64,000 bases of DNA from assembly GCF_040436345.1 (NCBI RefSeq), contig NC_133230.1, positions 12,348,197 through 12,412,196 of the forward strand. Direction: 5' to 3'. This DNA comes from Pagrus major. Its lineage: Eukaryota > Chordata > Actinopteri > Spariformes > Sparidae. Shown here piece by piece: positions 1-11,090 of the stretch. The stretch's first letter is position 1, and each line of letters begins with the position of its first letter. The notes below the pieces were generated by a model. The model was not told the origin of the DNA, did not search any database, and was given only the letters and a program-made list of their open reading frames with translations. The translations under genes were made by a program, and so were the position numbers.

Positions 1-777
1 GGGTAATTATTCTTTTTGGGGGCACAGCGGTTGTTTTGTAATTGGTTTCCTGAAGCAACCTGAAGTTTCCATGGCGACTCTTTACTCCATCGACTGACAG
101 AGATGTTATCCCTCTTTCTGCCAGAGAGAAGAAAAGCACAGTGAAAGCCTTGAGACGGCATCCAATTATGTGAGAAATACGTCAATCATACCTGAAGAAC
201 CTTGACAATGTGATATCTGTGATGAGAAAAACAAAGCAAACTCTCGTGTTATATATTTCTGATTATGTCAGCACCATGGACAGTTGGTCTGTCAGCTCAT
301 CTGCTCATGGAGCTGAAACCTGCAAAGCTCCTCCAACATAGAGATGATTTCTACCTTCCTTATGCTTCATTTCTTGGATATTTTTGTTATGCCATACCCG
401 AGAACAAGCTTGCAAAAGAAAGTGTTCATTAACAAATAAAACCAAAACTATGAGAGTCTACCAGTCAAACAGGACTACCAGACCTCCATCCCCGAAAAGA
501 AAACTGAGAACAAAGACGGTCTAAAAACGGTCAGGACTGTTTAGTCTGTGGAAGAAAAGAGAGCCACTTCTCCTCCACCCTCCCTTAAATTTGGGTCAGG
601 GCTAATTGCCTGATGAGCAGCACCTGAGAGAATAACAGGAGAAAACACAGAAGCAGAGAGCTGCAACACAACAACATAAGACACAAGCTTGATAAACAAC
701 TCAATGTTGAATCGAAAAGAAAATCTTCTTCCTTATCAGGTAACTGTGCCTTCAAATGCAGGATGATCTCTACAATC
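1..777. other. Intergenic, nothing recognised
   Basis: No reading frame with exon-like borders, no RNA gene and no clear repeat structure is visible here. It is moderately AT-rich unique-looking sequence. Confidence 0.5.
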
Positions 778-1542
778 TTAAAGCAACATTATGTAACTTT
801 ACTTTTACCTTAAAGTAACAGCTGCAAAACCATTTTAATGTCGCGATGACTTGCAGAAAGACTGTTTCTGCATTATAACTTCAGTGAGACGGTAGGATTG
901 CAGCACGTTCTGGTGAAATTGGATCATATTTCAGGGAAGAAAGTGATTCACAGAGTTTCCTGAAAGCAACCTGTAACCACTGCGTGCTGTGACTACAGGT
1001 CAGCTCTGCTCGTTGCTCGTTGTTCTGCTCGTCAAAGCAGCTTTGAACTGCCAGGAGGTTTTCATGTCCGGGGGCCTGCCTTTACAGACATCATGATGGA
1101 GGTGAAGAGACCGAAGAGGAGAGTGTTAGAGGAAGCTTATAAGAGAAGAAGGGACATTGATCTCAGACTGGCTTTTTGTCGATGGCGACAGCTTCTCTAA
1201 ATTAAAGGCTGCTGCTGAATAGCAACTAATATTAGCTGTCTTGCTAAGTTATATGTCAACTTGCTAGTTTTTGATCAAAAGCAAAGTCAACCCATTTCAA
1301 CAGAGGTTTAGCTGCTAGCACGTTACAGCCAGGTGTTATTGTCTCTGGTTCAGGTTATGTTAGCTGTTTTCAGGACATAGCATTGTTACTACGTGCTGAG
1401 TTTTGTTCGTAGTTAGCATGTTACGTTACATTACGTCTGACAAACTGTTGGGATCTGTATTTATGACTGTTATGTTGCACTCAGAAACAGTGGGGGGGCG
1501 CCAATCGCTTAAAATATGAATTTCTGCATCATGTCACTTTAA
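778..1542. mobile_element. TTAA-flanked MITE (about 757 bp) with a short internal ORF
   Basis: The left end reads TTAA then AGCAACATTATG. The right end, read on the other strand, is TTAA then AGTGACATGATG. The ends are therefore imperfect inverted repeats bordered by TTAA, the target duplication of piggyBac-like elements. The element body is 782-1538. Inside lies a 35-codon ORF (1093-1200) rich in Arg and Lys and ending in a C-R-W-R-Q-L-L motif. I recall similar KRRR...AF.RW peptides in fish repeats, but cannot search here. It is non-autonomous: there is no room for a transposase. Confidence 0.6.
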
Positions 1543-4500
1543 AAAAGTGAAAATAATGCCAATAAAGCCGAGTCCTCAATACGTTTCACATGTCGTAAAT
1601 CCAAGACAGTGAGACTGTGTCCGTTCTGAAAGCAGACACATTACATTCATTCTCCAATTATACAAATTATGAATCCCTCAGAGACAAATTTGTGATTCTG
1701 TGCTTTATGAATAAAATGAGCTGGACGTGACAAAGAGATCTGCGTTTGTTGCGTTTGACAGGGTGAGAGGTAAAGAAGAGAAGATGCTGTCTGAGGTCTT
1801 TGTGTCAACACAGACTAATGGAGCCTTAAAGAGCAGATAATGAAGCTGTGCTGTTTGAAGTCCTCCTCTCATTTCATGTCTCGGCTTTAATACTCAGTGA
1901 TATCATGATATCAAACCACGAGCCCGGTGTCACTGCATCACGTCCCTCCTGCCTCTGTGATTTATTTACCAGGCTTATTAGAGACACAAGAAGATAAGCT
2001 GCTCCAGACCCTGCTGCTCCTCCTCTCAGGTGGTTAGCCCTTTAGCTCAGACCGGAGTCGGACCTGTGGTTACCATGACGCTGAGCCCTGAGAGGAGACC
2101 ACAGCAACAGTACATCCATTTAGCCCAATAGTTTCAGATGGACTTACCTTGACTGCTAAATAGCTGTGAGGCACAGATTGTCATTGGATGATTCACCGTT
2201 GGCAGACTCTGTGTTTGTTCTGCCTTCATTTTCCTTTTATTGTCTTCAGTTAATGATGTTTGTTTCCTGAGGCTGGGAGATGTAAAGGCTGATAATGTCA
2301 CATTAAAGGGGACTTCTGGTGTTTTTAATCCTGGGTCCTGTACTGATGTGTTTTGGCGTGTAAATGATTCATACCTACCAATGGTTTTGCAATCGGCCTC
2401 ATCTGGCACCCATGACAAGAGCGTTGTTCTTCAGGGATCCTACGAATGTCAAAGTTACGTCCCCTAGGATTTCTTGTATTTCCCACCGACAAGTTTTTAA
2501 TCTGAGTGTCTGACAAGATCACGTAAATGCTTCCTAAAAAGAGAGACCTGTTCGTGGAATAATAAATCCCTTTAGTAACCAGAAACACAAGCTTTATTCA
2601 AGGAGACGTCTCGCTCTTGAATCTCGCAAGAGGGTGTCGCAGGAGGACGATGTTGAGTTGGAAAAAGGAGTTTGAAGTTTACCTAGAGGAGCTGCCAGCA
2701 AGAATATGCAACTGATTTTGACAAACTACATGAGTTACGAGTCTCCTCAAGTGACTTGGGACTTGCTCGAGATTGGACCGAAAGACTTGCTGCTTGTTTT
2801 TTGTTGGCGACTCAGCAGCTGTGAGTCAGAGGTGTTGATTACCATAATTCACGCCTCTCTAACACGGTCTCAGTGAGTGTTTCACTGAGTTTTCACTGAA
2901 TAATCTGGTGTTTCTGATATTTTGTCCACCTGCCGTGCAGCTCCTCGCACCACCAGTAGAGGGAGTGAGGGAGGTTTGCCTCAACCTTCATGTCATTACA
3001 ATGTGATTCATCTGAGTGACTCTGTGTCAAGTGCAGAGACAAACAGGTCTGTTATCAGATGTTCACTGCAGCCTGAGAAAATGTCTCTTTAAGCCTTTAT
3101 TTGCTCTGATAACTGTGTTGAACATGTGTGCTCACAGCTCCTGAGCTCTGCCACTGAAGCAAATGAGGATTAAAGTTGTTTACTCACTCACACACACGCA
3201 CACATGACTTATTCTGTGCATACATACTGTAGGAAGCAACATGGGGATTCGTAAAGAATTGAAGTGAAATCTTAATTTGTGGTGGGAACATTTCAAACGT
3301 GACGTCTGAGGTTACCCTTTCTATATGTTAAGATGAAGGATTCATTTGAAAATTCTCATTTGTGAAGGCGGCATGATGTTTCCAAATGTGCCTGGAGGTA
3401 CAGTGACGAATACATATCGCACAGTTGTATCTCAAGGGGTTGTGCAACTGCTTATAGTAATGTAATCCCTTTTAGGAGTATACATTATTATGAAAAGGAT
3501 ATGTGATCCGCATACTGAAATCTGTGATGTTTTTGTTGGTGTTGTTTCAGCTAACAAGGTCTTCATCAGACAAAAAACACTATCCACGACTGCTGCATCT
3601 AATTAGGAAATCCAATGGGAGATTACTTGATGCAGAATAACACCAATTATCCTCATTTAATGCACCAGAAAAAAAACATAACACACAGCTGAAATACAGG
3701 AAATAAACACTGAATTTAAAGGTGCTATTTTCTAAGTAAAGTAGATTTTTGACTAGTCAAATAATGACGCTTCAATCCCAAAGTGCCATTTTGTTTTGTT
3801 CTGTTCTTTGCTACAGCTGGATTGGAACAAAAATTTTCTTTTATACACAATTTTAGTGATTATACATCTGTTTTGTTTGATTGTTTTCGTTTTGCAAGTT
3901 TTTAGGCTGGTGTGTTGGTGTGGATCTACGGATGGTGTTAAGATATTAACACAAATGTTTTCATATGAGTATGTACGGTAGATTTAGCATTTTAGAAAGT
4001 ACCTGCCCATGACAGAGTCAATCTATTTGTGCAACATCTTCTTTTCTTATTTCACTCTTCTTTAACAGTAAATCCTGAGGGACGCTGGTTATTTTTAGGA
4101 TATTTCTACCAAATCTCCTCTTTTTACTCTCTTCAGAAAGAAATGACAAAGTTGTTGCAGATGCCAGGAGGCTGCAGATGTCAGTTGTGTCAGAACATAA
4201 TGAAAAAGAAAGGCGGTTGGCTCAGTGTTTCCTACAACACTTCACATGAGCCTAGAAAATCATCAACGGCAACAAAGTGAGTGAAATCTGTGAAATGCTT
4301 TTTGGCATGAAAGTTGAAAATATTGCCAAGTTAACAGAAGTGTTACAATGACGAAGGCTTTCAGCAACACATCACCGAACCGGTTCAGGACATTGACGGA
4401 TGTCTGAGCCTCTTGATATATTTGAAAGATGAATTCATTGCAGTGAGCTCTCTTCTGTGAAGCATCTTGTTGTGTTCAGTGACCTTGGTTGCCTACCAAC

Positions 4501-4700
4501 ATATGTCAGTCGTGCAGACTTGCAACAATGCCTACACTTGCACAAAACCCGGTGAGCCACGTGATCAGCCTTCAATCACAGACAGATACAGATTTACTGT
4601 AACTGGGTCTCAGCACTGCATTCGATACCATAGATCATGACGCGCTGTCAGACCGACATCTCTGGCCTGGCTGACGCTTGGCTAAAGTCGTACCTATCCT
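1543..4700. other. Intergenic, no gene seen
   Basis: The short ORFs here (60-95 codons) lack homology that I recognise, splice-site context or codon bias. A TTAA-type MITE left end (TTAAAGGGGACTTCTGG) may start at 2303 and another (TTAAAGGTGC) near 3718, but I could not find matching right ends. The rest appears unique. Confidence 0.4.
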
Positions 4701-4714
4701 TATCTCACCCTCCC

Positions 4715-4960
4715 GGATGTGTCGTATCGTATCGCATTGTATCGTATCGCATCGTATCGTATCGTATTATATTGTATAATAATGTATAGTATTGTATCAT
4801 ATATCCTTGTATCCTGTTGTATGGTGTTTTATGTTGTAACACATTTATTGTATCGTATCGCATCATTTTGGATGATATCGTATCGTATCGTACCGTTTCG
4901 TATCGTATCATATCCTCTCATATCGTATCGTATTGTATCTATTATATCATATTATATTGC
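4715..4960. repeat. Degenerate pentanucleotide (TATCG)n microsatellite
   Basis: Tandem TATCG/ATCGT units fill 4719-4780 and 4850-4940, with a decayed TATTG/TATAG middle. A five-base unit without stops gives open frames on both strands (repeating Ser-Tyr-Arg-Ile). These are composition artefacts, not genes. Confidence 0.9.
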
Positions 4961-5010
4961 AAATTGTAGTATGGATAGTTTCCTTCACTGAGACTCTATT
5001 TGCCAAAAAA

Positions 5011-5330
5011 ATGTCTTTTAAGAATCATGGCAACTTTTTGGAAAAGTACATCCTTCATTTAAAAATGTTATAGCAAATATGTTATGACCCAAATTTGACA
5101 GGAAAAATAGAAAAATATCAGAATGATATACCCTGTCTGACAGAAAGTTGAGATCATTTTCAGATGGCTGCAAAACATGCCTGAAATTGCATCTTTTAGT
5201 TGTGCACCAGGTTTCAAGCTTGAAGTGGGTGCAAAGACAGAATAGGGGAAAAAATGACTAAAAGAAAAGCAAAACAAATTTAAATCATCAGTGTAATTTC
5301 TCCTCTTTTCTGACTTCTGCAATCAGAAAC
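5011..5330 (+). repeat. Dispersed repeat, copy 1 of a pair
   Basis: This AT-rich segment matches 7143-7415 in the same orientation. Shared blocks include ATGCCTGAAATT, TTGTGCACCAGGTTT and GGTGCAAAGACAG. Identity is roughly three quarters by eye, with small indels. No terminal inverted repeat or coding capacity is visible, so the class is unknown. Confidence 0.65.
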
Positions 5331-6730
5331 GTTTGTATGTTTTCAACATTCCTTTATTTACAGCAGCAGTGCCTCAAAAATATCCTCCAGCCCTCAGTTT
5401 GAAACAAGAGAGCATGATATTGTTGCGTTGCTGAACAAATGATAGCATTATGCTCGAGCCCTGTGCGGCGGCTCCTGCCAAATGTTGATGGAATCATTGG
5501 CTTTCAACCACCGAGACATTTGCATTGAGTTGTTTACCAGCCAACAGGATCGCTGTGAGGACGCACTGTGGGAAAAGAAGCCATTCACATCTTACAGTTG
5601 ATCCTATTAGTTCAAACAATGGGGAATTTTCTGAGACAAAGAAAACACGAAACGCCTCAGAAAATCAGCCATACGTCGAACTTTTAAATGGCAGTTGTTC
5701 TTATCATAATTTATCTAATTGTAATCAGTCACAATCAGATGTTTCATCGACAGCAGGAAGCGAGGAGACCTTTCTTGGCCCGGGGGGACCCCTAGATGGT
5801 GACATCAGCCGCTGAGCATCATAGCTATGTTGTCATCTACAGGCTGCAGGGACTGGATGCGACATGAAGAGGTCATCCAGGGTGACATAGACGCAACAAC
5901 ACAAAGGCTTTTCACTCTCAAAGCCAATTAGCAGCGCACGATATAATCGAGTATTCCCTGTTTCCCTTGATTCACCGTCATCCCCGCTGTACTGAAGAGA
6001 AAACTACCCTTGAACTGAGTAGAAAAAAGAAATGTAAAGCTTCAATTATCAATTTAGGTAAAAAACATCTGATATAATCTGCAGAGTTCAAATATTCTTC
6101 TTCAGTGACGGAAAATCGTTGAAGGATTGCAAACTTTGAACCAACCCTCTGTTTTTGTGTAACAGCAGTTTTCAGGGTCAGGTTGATTTGTTCTGACTGA
6201 AGGACCAGTCTGACGCATTTCAACACGCAGACACTCTGGTTGAAGATTCGTTTCGCTGCTTTCGATAGCTGCTCCTCCTCAAGTATACCGACAATAATCT
6301 AAATGGATGTGTAACCACTGATGGAAGGGTGGGTGGATGGATACATAGAAAACTTTGACACAACACTGCAGAGCTCTCATTTAAGTGAATGCCCATCCGT
6401 CCACTCTTGTTTTACCCATCACTTTGCCTCTTCTCCTTCTTTGCCTCCACCATTTTCTATTGCAGTGTAGAGAGCCATAGGTATTCCAGTCCCACCGTTA
6501 CCCGGGGGTAGCAACAGGCCTCTACCTTTTTTTCGTAATGGCAGACGTGCTACCTCTGTGTTGTAATACGTCTTACGCAGCAAATATCAAGCCCAGTGGG
6601 AGGCCAAATAGCACAGAGAAAGGGGAACCAATGGTGTAATTTGTCTGCAGTAATGTTGTATTAAGCCAGACTGATACGGTTACGCAGTTTGTGAGTTTAA
6701 CTTTAGTTTTAGTTAACCATAATTATACTT
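5331..6730. other. Intergenic, no gene seen; possible Sox-type motifs
   Basis: A 96-codon ORF at 5525-5815 has no domain I recognise and no donor or acceptor context. ACAATGG (5616-5622) and ACAAAG (5636-5641) are close together and resemble HMG-box (Sox) sites. They lie about 5.5 kb upstream of the mbp start. This is suggestive only. Confidence 0.3.
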
Positions 6731-6830
6731 TGGCGCCCCAGTTGCTCAGTTGGTGGAGCGTTTGCCCCATGAACAGACGCTCTTTCCTTGCCGCAGGTTC
6801 AAGTCTCACCTGATGGCGCCAGGTCGTGGC
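6731..6830 (+). mobile_element. tRNA-derived SINE head
   Basis: A box-A-like stretch (TGCTCAGTTGGTGGAGCG) is followed by GCCCCATGAACAGACGC and TTCCTTGCCGCAG, then a box-B-like GGTTCAAGTCTC at 6796-6807. This order matches a common fish SINE family with a tRNA-like promoter head. The stems are too decayed for a working tRNA gene. Confidence 0.65.
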
Positions 6831-6962
6831 AACACGCTGTGCATGAGGCTGTAGGAATTTATCTTTTATCTTCCAGTGGTGCAGACGACAATTAAACATT
6901 TTTTAGTTGAACTGAGCAGCAGGTTTTGTTAACACTGGTCTGGAAAAGTAATATTTTATATA

Positions 6963-7115
6963 AGAGAAAAACAAACTCCTCCACATCCGTCTTTTTACTA
7001 TTTTTAGCTCAAGTGACCTTCAACAAGTGACGGCATCAAATGAATTCTTGCACTCACTCACAGACGTTTCAGGAGTCAGAAAAACTGTTTTTTACCCATT
7101 ACTGTAAAACAAGGC
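6963..7115 (+). repeat. Local direct duplication, copy 1
   Basis: This matches 7431-7590 in the same orientation. Long shared blocks include CTCAAGTGACCTTCAACA and AATGAATTCTTGCACTCACT, and both end in GTAAAACAAGGC. The spacing of about 470 bp with unit order B-A-B' around the 7143-7415 repeat suggests a local segmental duplication. Confidence 0.7.
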
Positions 7116-7142
7116 TGAGACTAAGACTATAAATGCCAGAAA

Positions 7143-7415
7143 TTGTCTTTTAAGAATTTTGGACAATTAGAGAAATACATACTTAATTTAAAAATGTTAT
7201 TGCAAATATGTAATGACTAAAAAGTGACAGAAAAACTAGAAGTATATCATGACGTTCTCTGTCAAAAATCAGGTAAAACATGCCTGAAATTACATCTTTT
7301 ATTTGTGCACCAGGTTTTTATTTCACATATCTGATGGTGAAGTTGGTGCAAAGACAGGACAGGAAAAGAAAAGAAAAAAGAAAGGCATCGGTGTAATTTC
7401 TCCTATTTTCTGAGA
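7143..7415 (+). repeat. Dispersed repeat, copy 2 of a pair
   Basis: This is the partner of 5011-5330 in direct orientation. It lies between the two halves of the 6963-7115/7431-7590 duplication. It has no coding capacity. Confidence 0.65.
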
Positions 7416-7430
7416 AATGTTTTTCTATGT

Positions 7431-7590
7431 GAGAGAAACAAACTGTGCTCCTTTTTTGACTATTTATAGCTCAAGTGACCTTCAACACTCTCGGTAGCTG
7501 AAGCGACAGCATCAAATGAATTCTTGCACTCACTCGCAGACGTTTCAGGAGTCATAAAAACTGTTTTTACTCATTATTGTAAAACAAGGC
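7431..7590 (+). repeat. Local direct duplication, copy 2
   Basis: Second copy of 6963-7115, with a short extra stretch (CTCGGTAGCTGAAG) absent from the first copy. Confidence 0.7.
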
Positions 7591-8460
7591 CAACTGCCGC
7601 ATATGTTCATTTTCTGCACACGTGATGGAACAGAGGCTGGCTTTCTTCCTCCATCTCTCCAGTAGCAGATAGATATTCAGCTGCCTCTCTGGGTGGGCGT
7701 CTTGGTCTAGATCAACATTCCTGCCGGGGTTCAAGGATATCTCCCGTGTTTGTGTCCCACAGCTCTGTTGCATGGCCGCTATTGTTTCCCCTGCGCCTGG
7801 CCTCGACCTTCCAGCCGCAGGAACAAATCCAAGACTCTTCTGGACAGCAGTGTGGTCAGCCCACTATCAGCATTCCTGTACCCTACCTCTGTCAGGCCCG
7901 TGGGTGCTGCGCCGAGGCCCGGCCCTGCAGGGCAAACAGACAGAGCACTGTGTGCAGGGCAGAGCGGACAAACATGTATCCCTCTGAGTCTTTCCCCATT
8001 TTATTCTGCTTATACAGGAAACTGGGCAGCCATGTAGACTTCAGTGTTATGGGCGCTCATGTTTCATGATGAAAGTTTCACCCACTGTCATAGTCAGGAT
8101 TCCTCAGCAGATGAGTTCAGATAAAGGCCTCATGTCCGTTTTTTTTACGAGGATTTTCATTTTCTCTGAATAATTGTGTCTAATTTTTGTGAATGAGTTG
8201 TGTTTGAGACTCGTGCGGTTGTTGAAAGATGAGTAGTTTTATAATTAGTTTGTATTATAAGGACTAACAGTTGGTTCACGCGGTGCCGGATGGTGGTTCA
8301 GATGACTCACCAAACTAAAAGTATGTGAGCGAAGCTGTTGAAACTACATGTGATGTGAGTAACGTCATATGATGACACTGTTGTTTTTCACTGAAGAACA
8401 TTAACTTAGTATGTTAGTATAGATTTACTCAAAATGAATACTTTGTGAATACCTTCTGAT
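7591..8460. other. Intergenic, GC-richer block without a recognised gene
   Basis: Positions 7760-7980 are clearly richer in G+C than the surroundings. They give overlapping ORFs in three frames on the plus strand, which argues for composition rather than coding. No homology is recognised. It contains CTATTGTTTCC, which fits a Sox-type core. It could be a conserved non-coding element of the mbp locus, but this is not shown. Confidence 0.3.
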
Positions 8461-8757
8461 TACCACCCGTATTGCTGCTACTACTACCCTGGATGACCCA
8501 TCGAACCAGCTACCCTCCAATTACTGGATGACTCACTCTACCACCTGAGCCACACAGTCGTACTGCTGCTATTGCTACCCGGGGGAGCTGGGACTCACGC
8601 CGGCGGCATACCAATTACTGCATGACCCACTCTACCACCGTCCAGTTACCAACCTTACTGCTGCTATTACTGTTACCTGGAGTGAGTGGGAATCAAACCC
8701 CTGACCCTCCACTTACTGGATGACCCACTCTACCTCCAGAGCCACACGAGCGTACTA
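8461..8757 (-). mobile_element. Tandem array of three tRNA-like SINE heads (antisense)
   Basis: Three units of about 95 bp follow one another. On the minus strand each reads GTGGCTC..GGTAGAGTGGG, then TCATCCAGTAA, then a decayed box B (for example GGGGTTTGATTCCC), then TAGCAGCAGTA. This is the head of a widespread fish tRNA-derived SINE. Three heads in a row without the usual tail between them is unusual. Confidence 0.6.
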
Positions 8758-9970
8758 GTGTTTTGTTTCCTGAATAACAAAAATGCTTGTGGGTAACGTG
8801 GATGTGTTATTCTGCTTTTGGTCAGATTTTTTGCTTGGCTCTTGATTTCTTCCCTGGTCATCATATAATGTAACAGAATATGAAAACGTGCAGCTACACT
8901 GGTGGTTTATGTAACATGCACATTTTTCAAATCACAGGGTGTTCTTTGTAATGTGCAAGGAGCTTCATCTGAGGGGAGAAAAATAGGTCCTGATACATCG
9001 GCCTCCATTGCAGACATCAGCAGGGGACTGTCGACGAGAGGAACATGATTAGACCCTGTAGCGTTATCCTGTAATGAAGCTCAGTGACGGCACAGCATGA
9101 CGGTGGAGAAACTGCTCCTGTTCACAGCCGGTTTGTGTCTGTAGGAGATATTTCACCCAGCCAGAGCATGACACTTTTCCATTTACTATCTCATTTCCAG
9201 GTTTAAGATATAGCGTACATCTGTGAGAGAATGGAAGGAAGGTCAAATATTATTCATACAGCCGGTCACATCCGATGAAATATGGACTCCATAGACATAT
9301 GACTGATTTGGTGCCACTGGACTAATTTTTTTCTTGTATTTCACTTATTTAACAGGATAAAAACACATTTCTGAAATGTTGCAGCTCTACTTCCACCATC
9401 CTCCTGCTTTCATTTGTCATAATGCTCTCTGATATGAAAACAGTTTCATCTGCCACTCCTTCAGTTTCACAGAAGTGAGTTTTTTACGTCTTCTCTAAAA
9501 GTAACTGTCCGACATGAAATAAGAAACAGCTCCAACAAAAAGGCATCTGTTCTAAAATATTAATATTCTGATGCTGCATGGGTGTTTTCTAACACAACTT
9601 ACCCTGCAACAGATCCGGCTTTGTTCACTGGCTGCTGCAGCCGCCGCGGGCGAAACAACACATGCACGACTCTCACAATGGCAAATGAAATAAAAACTTA
9701 AACAAATAGTCACGGCTATTTGAAATTGTGTGTCCAAGACACAATGACAGAAGCGCTCACAATAAACGTTGAGCTTGAGCAGAGGTGAACACAACAGTCG
9801 TCTCTCAAAGTCTCCTTACTCACTCAGTCTGAATCGATCAAAAGGCGACATGAAGTTCAAACTTTATATAACGCTGATCACTTCAGACTTTTTGTCCCTG
9901 AAGTTTGGCGTGTTTACCATGACAATGCTAACATGTTGGTGTTTTGCAGGTTTAACACATGTTCGTGTTA
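8758..9970. other. Intergenic, nothing recognised
   Basis: Short ORFs only, none with exon-like borders or recognisable homology. Confidence 0.4.
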
Positions 9971-9974
9971 GTTT

Positions 9975-10078
9975 TGTTCGTTAGCATGCTAGCATTTGCT
10001 AATAAGCACAAATCACTAGTTCAGCTAATTAGCACCAAACACTGGTTTTTAGCTATGTTTAGCTTTTTGCACGAAATA
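9975..10078 (+). repeat. TTAGC/CACTAGTT repeat, short copy
   Basis: Units such as AGCTAATTAGCACCAAACAC and TCACTAGTTCAGC are the same as those in the longer array inside the mbp gene at 14440-14790. Confidence 0.55.
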
Positions 10079-10119
10079 CTACTTTAACATTCATTATTAT
10101 TATTATTACCACAGTAATC

Positions 10120-10215
10120 AATTTCTGATTACTGGTCTTACCACTACTGCTACTGCTGCTGCTACCTGGGGGAGCCGGGAATCGAACCGGCGACCATATA
10201 CTGGACAAACTGATA
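10120..10215 (-). mobile_element. tRNA-derived SINE fragment (antisense)
   Basis: On the minus strand it has a perfect box-B-like GGTTCGATTCC followed by CGGCTCCCCCAGGTAGCAG, the same family as the array at 8461-8757. The box A part is missing or decayed. Confidence 0.65.
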
Positions 10216-10753
10216 TTTATATTTGATGATGGCACGAGAGGAACAATCCAGGGATCACCAAAGTTATTGGGATCCATCCAGTGGGGAACATGAATGTACT
10301 AACATGAATGGTAATGCAACTTGTAGATGGATAACTGAATAATTTGCCCTCTTCGTTGCAGTAGATACAAAGGCCCAATCCCAATACAGTCCTTGGCCCT
10401 CTTTCCCCTCTTGAAGCTCTATGAGTCATAAGTTTTCAGTCATAGAGCTGTTTTGGTTTAATTTGTTTCAGCACAGAAATAAAGAAAATCCAAACATGCC
10501 AAGTCACCACCACTTTATTTCATCACTGCAGACGCAGATACTTGGCTCGCGTTCACACGAGTTGTCACACAGGCTCGTTCTTCCTTCTGGGCCTCTCCAT
10601 ATGTTAATCTGGGTGACTGTACGTCTAATTTAAACACCATCCATTAAGAAAATATATGAGTCCGATTCAACAATGGATCACAGTTCTGCGGGCTGCTTTG
10701 CATCAGGGTGTGAGTGCAGACTCAGAGATAACCCTTGTTGTCCCTGCGGCCGG

Positions 10754-11089
10754 GGTGAAGCAGATGGGGACAGGAACAATGGCCCGGCCCATGCGGAGGG
10801 CGGCAGTGACTGACACAGCCACTGAAGCTCTGAAGAATGCCTGGAACCGAGCCAGAGCCATGGACCTCACTGACACTCCAGCCTCACCGCACCCACCCCG
10901 ACCTGACCCTCCTCGTGTCCCATGGTGCCCCGGGAGCGAGGGGACAACACCTTCAAAGACGCGTCATAAGAGCTGCAAAACGACACTGAAGGAGCAGCAG
11001 AGACGGGTGTTGGCACTGTGGGCAGTCTTGAAGAGGAGTACTCAGTAGATACAGAAAGGTCAACTCCACCCAGCTTCAGCGAATACTAG
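10754..11089 (+). pseudogene. Golli-like exon relic directly upstream of mbp exon 1
   Basis: Mammalian golli-MBP carries extra N-terminal residues ahead of the classic MBP start. From memory these include GEADANQNNG, then AVTDSKRTADPKNAW, then REDNTFKD and SDELQ. Here the same landmarks occur in order over about 330 bp: GEADGDRNNG (from 10754), AVTDTATEALKNAW (from 10803, another frame) and GDNTFKDAS (from 10940, back in the first frame), then ELQNDTEGAAE. Stops follow GGSD, follow KDAS, and sit at 11087-11089, one base before the mbp ATG. The last frame is not the mbp frame. So the golli-to-MBP read-through known in mammals cannot happen from this sequence as given. Either the exon has decayed or the assembly has small indels. 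A 130-codon ORF (10656-11048) covers part of it but mixes homologous and frame-shifted parts. Confidence 0.6.
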
Positions 11090-11090
11090 C

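Noticed and set aside
4705-4991. Open frames of 68 and 90 codons on both strands
   Set aside because: They are read through the (TATCG)n pentanucleotide repeat and give only Ser-Tyr-Arg-Ile repeats.
5621-5690. Short frame starting MGNFLRQRK as a golli first exon
   Set aside because: MGN starts fit golli, but nothing after it aligns, it stops after 22 codons, and no donor follows.
6731-6830. A working tRNA gene
   Set aside because: Box A and B are present but the stems do not pair well and the flanks match a SINE.
7746-8069. Overlapping 71-107 codon ORFs in three frames
   Set aside because: Simultaneous open frames reflect local GC content; no domain, no splice context.
10656-11048. 130-codon ORF as an independent protein gene
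   Set aside because: Only its middle (AVTD...KNAW) matches golli; the flanking golli matches lie in another frame, so it is better read as part of a broken golli exon.
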